Assembly: GCA_000310025.1 (NCBI GenBank)
Contig: FN649738.1
Location: 2,313,643 to 2,327,455 of the forward strand
Reading direction: 5' to 3'
Length of the DNA stretch: 13,813 nucleotides
Origin: Ectocarpus siliculosus
Taxonomy: Eukaryota > Sar > Phaeophyceae > Ectocarpales > Ectocarpaceae
Shown: piece by piece, positions 10,001 through 13,813 of the stretch
How positions within the stretch are numbered: position 1 is the stretch's first letter
Layout of the letters: each line of letters begins with the position of its first letter
The notes under the pieces: generated by a model
The model's database searches: none
Seen by the model: only the letters and a program-made list of their open reading frames with translations
Told to the model about the DNA's origin: nothing
Translations under genes and position numbers: made by a program

Positions 10001-13000
10001 GATGATTTTCGCTGCTTTCATCTGCGCCGCCTCGAGTTCTTTCACTACCTTCTTATTTCCTTCCCATACTTCTCCGGCGTACTCCAGCGGCGGTACGATT
10101 ACGCTCTTCAAAACCGTCAATTTGATGCGTGTATCAAGGTGCCGGTTTGCGAGTATTGGGTGCAGCTTCCCTGCTCGTGCTTTGCCCTTTTCCGCTACCT
10201 TGGACATGTGTGCATTCCACGAGCAATCTTTTGCGATCTCTACTCCGAGGTATGTGTACTGGTCGACTACTGCGCAGTCTCCTCGATCCCCCACTTCCAT
10301 CTATGTTCTACTGGTTCCTCCCTGCCCTCGTTGCATACCATGACGGCACTCTTCGTAACGTTGGCAGACAATCTCCACTTATCAGTAAACTTCTTCGCCG
10401 CGTCAATTTGCAGTTGCAGTCCCTCAGGGGTGTCCGACATACCAACAAAGTCATCCGCAAACAGCATTCCTGACACCGAAGTTTCCGTGTCCCCTACTTT
10501 TACTCCCTTCCGGACTGCCTCTACGACTTCCAACAGATCGTTGATGAACACCTGGAACAATGTTGGGGACAGCGTGCAACCTTGTGGGACCCCTTGCTCA
10601 ATGTCGAAGAATTTAGACAGTTCTCCGTCTAGCATGACCGCGCTTTTCGTACACTCTGTCATCTTCTTCAGCACCCTCCACATTTTCCCCTTGATCCCGT
10701 ACTTGGACAATTGTTTCCACAGCCCATTTCTCCATACGGTATCGTATGCCTTTTTCACGTCCAGGAAGAAGCAGTACGTCCGCTTGCCCGCCCTCTTTCT
10801 ACCTTGGATGATTCTCCCTACCGTGAATGCGTGGTCTACGCACCCCCTCTTCTGTCGGAAACCTGCCTGGCCCTCACTAATGCTACGTTTCTTCTCCAAT
10901 ACTCCCACTATCCTATCGTTCAGCAGCTTACAAACACTTTTCCTACTGTGTTCAACAGTGTGATACCCCTGTAGTTTCCTGGGTCAGTCTTGTCTCCTTT
11001 CTTAAACAAGTTCACAACCACTCCTTCCCTCCATCTACTTGGCGCATACTCGTTTTTCCACACCCAGTTGTACAGCAGTACCATCAGCTGGATCATCCCC
11101 TTGCCCCCAAACTTCATGAACTCGTTTACTATCCCATCCGCCCCTGCTGCTTTGTGGCACTGCAGCTTGTTCACACACGCCTCAACCTCGTCCTCAGTGA
11201 ACTCCTTTTCTAGTTCTACGTTCCCAACGTCTGCCTTCGATGTCTCTTCTTCTTTCTGGGCCCATGCGTCCACCTCCTTCTTAAACACTTTGTCAAAATC
11301 TTCATTCTCCGAAGGCACTCCAAGTCTCTTGTAGTGTCCTGCTAGAACTTCCCTTTTTCCCTTCCCACTGCTGACTAGTCCACCGTTCACACTTCGCAAT
11401 GTTGCTACCCCTGTATCCCCCCCTTGCGCGGTCTTTTTTACCATCCCACTAATCCCTTCCCACATCTGCTTGACGTTCCCCTCCAGGCCTCCGTTGGCCT
11501 TCTGCACTACTTCGTCCCAAATGCTCTTTTTCTTCTTTTTCACTAGTCCCTTCACCTGTTTCCTCTTGGCCCTGTACTTTTCCCAACTCTCTTCAGACCC
11601 CTCACCCAGGTACTGCTTGAAGACTTCTCTACGTTCCCCTATTTCTTCTTTCAGCTCGTCATCCCACCACTTAACCGATACCCCACATCGTACCACCTTC
11701 TTTCCCACTACTCTCTCTGCCGTTGTGTTCACTATGGACTCCCATCCTTCAATCACCCTGTCCCCTGCTGCTTGTACGTCTACCTTTCCGTCTTCGACGC
11801 TTTTCAGCAGTTTCCTGAAGGGTTCTACACTACCAGCCAATCCCTTCTGGAATTCATCGCGTGTCCCCTCGTCTCCCAAACGCTCTACTTTCCACCGGAA
11901 CACTTTCTAGGGGGGGGGGGTTAAAGACACTTTCCAGCTTGTAAGGACACTTTCACGTCACAACACCAGACACCAACCTCAAAGGCCCGGGAAATGTCGC
12001 CTCGGAAAGCCAGATCACGCGATGCGTTAGAGTGCTCCACCTCGGCGCTGTCTTGTCTTGGCACCATTTTTTTTTTTTTCGTGTTGTGCCCGCGGGCGCT
12101 CTGCTCGTGCCGCCCTCTCCCCCCGTCGATCTTTTCTTCTCTCCCCTCACACCGTTCCTTTTCCTGGTCGCTGTCATCTCGTTTACCTCTTTCTCGTTGT
12201 CCTCGTTCCCAAACCACTTGCTGCTTGATTGTGTTGTTGGCTGACTCGTCGCGTTGCCCGTCCGATTGTGCCCCGTACCACGCCTGCCCCAGTACACCAG
12301 CTTTGTCGGAGTGGTGTCCATCCTCTACACTACCCTCTTCGTGGTGAAGCGCAGCCTGGATGGGACCTACTCTGAGGGGGGCGAATTTTTCAACGTACGT
12401 TACCACCCCCCCCCAACCCCGTTCGCCGGTCACTCGAGCATACATATCGGTTTTCTCGTTCAGGCAGGGCGTGCCATCGTAAATTTGTATTGGACACGAT
12501 GTTTAGGATCGGTTGACGCGAAAAAAAAATTGTTGCACGGCATGCAATTGCAAGCTTTCTATTGGACACGATGTTCACGATCGGAACGTGCGAGATTGTA
12601 GTTTGACGGGATTTTATTGCCCGGTTGGTACCGCAATATGAGAGTCACGTTTCGAAGCAGCGAAGCGGAGTATCGCGTGTGTAACAACGAATAGTTTGTA
12701 GGCGGGTGTGAGCGCTTGAAAGTTCGCGTTCGTAGTTCTTGACGACAAATTCCCCTTGGTTTGGCTGGCAAACGCGAACAACAGAGTCACGATTTGGTCC
12801 GTTCTCATGTTTAGCATCCTGACCACCAGCTCGTATCTGTTGTTAGTATGTACCGTTCGTGTCTCTGGTGTTGTGATGGGTGTCAAAACATCGCATCACT
12901 ACGCGCGAAGCAGAGTCTTCTGCACAATGCCCCTTTCCGTATGAAGTCCCTCCCAGAGTTGCAGGGCACAAATGTTTCAACGGAGATATGCTTCACAACG

Positions 13001-13479
13001 GTTACCCCCCTCCCTCAAATGCGTACAACGGAGATATGCTTTACAACGGTTACCCCCCTCCCTCAAATGCGTACCCCCCCCCCCCTCAGCTGCACGGATA
13101 CAGAATCTTGTCCGAGTTGGTATCAAGGACGATGCCCCGGGCCGAAAACTACGCGGCCCTGGTCAAAAGACATCGCCGGTTTAGGCGAAACAACAAAAAA
13201 TCAACGCTGACGTTCTGCCGATTACATGCGCACACCGCACTTGCACCAAACCCTAAATTTTCCTGCCGTTTATTTTTCGGGATCCGACCAGACCATCGAC
13301 GCTCGGTTCCGCAGCCCGGTCCCTTCCCCGTGGGGCGTCGTGAAGCTGTGGCGCGTGGGCCCCGGCCTTGTTACCCTCATGAACATGTCCTGCGTGGCGT
13401 TCATGTGCCACTACAACGGCGTCAAGTACTACGAGGAGCTGGAGGACCGAACGGAGAAGAAGTACGCCGTAACGATCGG
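7081..13479 (+). CDS. Amino acid transporter, AAAP family (SLC38/AVT-like), five exons, partial
   Basis: A membrane protein of the amino acid/auxin permease family, which moves neutral or other amino acids across the plasma or vacuolar membrane; the substrate cannot be told. Exons are 7081-7162 (left boundary uncertain, possibly from 6957), 7449-7639, 8260-8460, 12293-12394 and 13292-13479, about 254 codons. Every junction has GT-AG ends, and all but the first recognised junction are phase 0 until the last donor (13480). Hydrophobic segments in order: ILNIVADLCPHGMLPVAYG, then GLAVAPALLASFGIISAY, VEVAMALMTFGCCIFYLAF, AVDLVILGLCPLLPLCLM, YTSFVGVVSILYTTLFVV and LVTLMNMSCVAFMCHYNG. Family-typical context includes the glycine/proline-bearing first segment, KNLSALQ joined to YTSF, and FMCHYNG followed by YYEELEDRTEKK. 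The family usually has about 11 segments, so roughly the second half lies beyond the window. The 3.8-kb intron 8461-12292 carries an antisense LINE, which splicing would remove. The exons themselves look intact. Confidence 0.85.
7640..8259 (+). other. Transporter intron with a C15 pyrimidine tract
   Basis: This intron begins GTGAGTG and ends CCTAG. A run of 15 C at 8233-8247 sits 12 bases before the acceptor and is almost the whole polypyrimidine tract. Open frames crossing it are shadows. No gene or repeat is recognised inside. Confidence 0.75.
8541..8655 (+). repeat. Short interspersed element, copy 1 (tRNA-like)
   Basis: It begins with TA plus a G12 run (8541-8552) and continues to GCGATCAC. 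It aligns with 9115-9204 and 13521-13619 in the same orientation. On the plus strand, 8572-8589 (TGCCGTAGTCGTTAGACC) resembles a polymerase III A box, and 8630-8640 (GGGTTCTCACC) resembles a B box about 40 bases later. A perfect 6-bp stem, GTCCCG/CGGGAC (8593-8598 with 8614-8619), lies between them. It lacks a normal anticodon arm, so it is a tRNA-derived or tRNA-mimicking repeat and not a tRNA gene. On the minus strand it ends in poly(C), as the LINE does. It may instead be a short 5'-truncated copy of a related LINE. Confidence 0.7.
8656..9093. other. Intron sequence between short element and LINE
   Basis: No gene or clear repeat is seen. The open frame from 8898 runs into the G run and the LINE and is a shadow. 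The left part could be the unmatched body of repeat copy 1, but neither of the other two copies shares it. Confidence 0.5.
9115..9204 (+). repeat. Terminal repeat of the LINE, copy 2 of the short element
   Basis: It aligns with 8541-8655 and 13521-13619. Shared blocks are GTACTC or TTCTCG, TGCATGCC then a tRNA A-box-like TTAGCGGTTAGACC (9128-9151 overall), GGACGGAG, and GACC ahead of GATCAC. On the minus strand this is the extreme 3' end of the LINE and encodes its last residues. A 14-base palindromic hairpin GTCCTCGAGAGGAC (9163-9176) occupies the middle. The B-box-like region is weaker than in copy 1. Confidence 0.75.
9122..10292 (-). pseudogene. LINE ORF, part 3: post-RT region and Cys/His cluster
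   Basis: This frame opens at 10300 and reads 392 codons to the stop at 9122-9124. It starts with the RT-connecting segment (YTYLGVEI, residues 16-22, and the YAGEVWEG region near 74-81). It then runs through a charged, helical-looking thumb and C-terminal region. A compact Cys/His cluster follows: C274, C276, C280, H285 and C290, within CDCGFECEDSVHVVAEC. Such clusters near LINE C-termini are thought to bind nucleic acid. The final ~27 residues (from about residue 366) are encoded by the repeat shared with 8541-8655, so the ORF ends inside the element's terminal repeat. Confidence 0.85.
10288..10934 (-). pseudogene. LINE ORF, part 2: reverse transcriptase palm
   Basis: The catalytic core of the reverse transcriptase. 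Counting from the Met codon at 10908, QAGFRQKRGCVDH is at 14-26 and motif A (FLDVKKAYDTVW, catalytic Asp at 50) at 48-59. Motif B (GVPQGCTLSP) starts at 106. Motif C (FADD, Asp 152 and 153) is at 150-153 and is a Phe variant of the common YADD. A KWRLSANVTKS stretch follows. All three catalytic aspartates are present. The frame ends at 10267 after entering the wrong phase at a run of five G (minus strand; 10288-10292). Part 3 picks up the expected continuation. Confidence 0.9.
10920..11903 (-). pseudogene. LINE ORF, part 1: linker and reverse transcriptase fingers
   Basis: Open from a GTG at 11903, directly after an in-frame TAG, so there is no genuine start codon and the upstream endonuclease is missing. 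Residues 1-240 are a highly charged linker with WWDDELKEEI (79-88) and a lysine run (122-126), typical of the region between endonuclease and RT. KAAGADGI (251-258), WREGVVVNLFKKGD (291-304) and YRGITLLN (311-318) are the N-terminal RT motifs. The frame is lost at about 10932-10934, a run of three T on the minus strand, and stops seven codons or fewer later. The palm continues at once in another frame. Confidence 0.88.
11908..11920. repeat. Probable LINE target-site duplication, right copy
   Basis: TAG followed by ten more G (11908-11920) adjoins the truncated 5' end of the LINE. The matching string at the other edge is TAG plus a longer G run at 9092-9114, also preceded by a T-rich stretch. 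A duplication of about 13 bp made at a pre-existing TAG/G-run target explains both. Homopolymer content makes the exact length unprovable from one sequence. Confidence 0.5.
11921..12292. other. End of the large transporter intron
   Basis: Pyrimidine-rich intron sequence, including T and C runs, ending at the acceptor GCCCCAG before 12293. Open frames on both strands here are shadows. No gene or repeat is recognised. Confidence 0.65.
12488..12584 (+). repeat. Pair of 25-bp direct repeats 72 bp apart
   Basis: TATTGGACACGATGTT is followed by YASGATCGG at both 12488-12512 and 12560-12584. The two copies differ at two positions. The intervening 47 bases are unrelated to the repeat and include an A9 run. 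Possible explanations are a partial tandem duplication, or the flanking duplication of a short insertion; no inserted element is recognisable. Confidence 0.75.
12979..13074 (+). repeat. Tandem 48-bp duplication, one mismatch
   Basis: Units 12979-13026 and 13027-13074 differ at a single base (C or T). The unit length is a multiple of three, and one frame reads NGDML(H/Y)NGYPPPSNAY twice, inside an open frame that spans the intron. The near-identity indicates a recent duplication. Its intronic position, between exons that join perfectly without it, argues against coding use. It abuts a C12 run. Confidence 0.9.
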
Positions 13480-13520
13480 GTGAGGCAGGCGGCAGAAAGG
13501 GGAGCGGGGTGGTGGTGGTG

Positions 13521-13619
13521 GGGTACTCGTAGCCGTGTATGCCGTTGTCGTTTGACCTCGCATCCCTGCGAAAGCCGGGGGATGGAGCACGCCGGGTTTT
13601 CACGCGACCAGGCTATCAC
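13521..13619 (+). repeat. Short interspersed element, copy 3 (tRNA-like)
   Basis: It aligns with copy 1 from GGTACTCGTAGCCGTGTATGCCG to GACCAGGCTATCAC, with a deletion of about 13 bases in the middle. The A-box-like part is more diverged (TTGTCGTTTGACC). The B-box-like part reads GGGTTTTCACG. Instead of a pure G run, the left end is GGGGAGCGGGG then GGT repeats. It lies just inside the intron that begins at 13480. Confidence 0.7.
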
Positions 13620-13813
13620 GGGGAGGGGGGGGGGCGGCGGGATATTTAGGTGCCGGCGGGGGGGGGGGGGGTTGATTTTTTTAAATCACGACGAGATGGC
13701 AGCCCATCCATAGATCTGGCTGGCTGCTGAGGGTTATTCGAGCCGGTGCCCACAACCGTCGGAAGTGAAAGATCACTCGACCCAAGTGGAATCTGTACAA
13801 GTGGGGCAGTCGC
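13620..13813. other. Right edge, intron sequence with G runs
   Basis: G-rich sequence with a G14 run at 13658-13671. No exon encoding the next transporter membrane segment is recognisable before the window ends, so this should be intron. Confidence 0.55.

Larger units (their letters stand above)
9115..11907 (-). mobile_element. 5'-truncated non-LTR (LINE) retrotransposon inserted antisense in the transporter intron
   Basis: About 2.8 kb encoding the linker, reverse transcriptase and C-terminal zinc-binding region of a LINE polyprotein, read right to left. No apurinic endonuclease domain is present: the frame opens abruptly at the right edge behind an in-frame TAG and a G11 run. That is what 5' truncation during target-primed reverse transcription produces. 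Two frame breaks divide the coding part (at about 10932-10934 and 10288-10292). The 3' end (left edge) has no poly(A). After the stop at 9122 the minus strand runs into poly(C), a G21 run on the plus strand at 9094-9114. Both edges abut TAG plus a G run, a likely target-site duplication. No RNase H domain was recognised. The clade is uncertain; the motif style (YRGITLLN, FADD, late Cys/His cluster) is that of LINEs with an apurinic-type endonuclease. Confidence 0.92.
12395..13291 (+). other. Transporter intron with two kinds of direct repeat
   Basis: The donor is GTACGTT and the acceptor GACCAG. It contains the repeats at 12488-12584 and 12979-13074 and a C12 run at 13074-13085. A 90-codon minus-strand frame (12614-12886) is open and fairly protein-like but has no recognised domain; it could be a fragment of an old element. 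Confidence 0.6.

Overview
The window looks like nuclear DNA of an intron-rich, moderately GC-rich eukaryote. Coding exons are short, with mostly G/C third positions and GT-AG introns of about 0.3 to 3.8 kb. The rest is repeat-rich and carries many G or C runs of 9 to 26 bases. A stramenopile alga, perhaps a brown alga, would fit this texture, but that is inference; no marker here fixes the taxon. Nothing suggests a bacterial or organellar origin.

Layout: (1) 1-1987 holds no recognisable gene, only a 41-bp duplication and a 26-base G run. It is probably intron or flank of the next gene. (2) 2008-2748, minus strand: the first two coding exons of an SRSF1/SF2-like splicing factor, with an RRM and then a long glycine/tyrosine hinge. 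A consensus 5' splice site ends exon 2, and no further exon is recognised in the window. (3) 2749-6720 is largely non-coding. It contains one small ORF with a signal peptide-like start (4555-4809) and a four-copy, roughly 52-bp repeat (6212-6482). (4) From about 7081, or from 6721 if the candidate first exon is real, to beyond the right edge, plus strand: an amino acid transporter of the AAAP family (SLC38/AVT type). Five exons join in consistent phases: 7081-7162, 7449-7639, 8260-8460, 12293-12394 and 13292-13479. The window ends after about six of the family's usual ~11 membrane segments.

The third recognised intron of the transporter (8461-12292) carries a 5'-truncated non-LTR (LINE) retrotransposon, antisense to the host gene (about 9115-11907). 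Its reverse transcriptase keeps the catalytic motifs but is split into three frames by two apparent single-base losses, both in homopolymers. The last ~90 bp of the LINE match two short elements in the same orientation (8541-8655 and 13521-13619). Read on the plus strand, these resemble the internal promoter of a tRNA gene. This looks like a SINE/LINE pair sharing a terminus, or short 5'-truncated copies of one LINE family, ending in poly(C) rather than poly(A).

The two host genes have unrelated roles (nuclear splicing and membrane transport), and nothing points to a joint system. The most unusual material is the retrotransposon family with its G/C-run termini, and the small tandem repeats.
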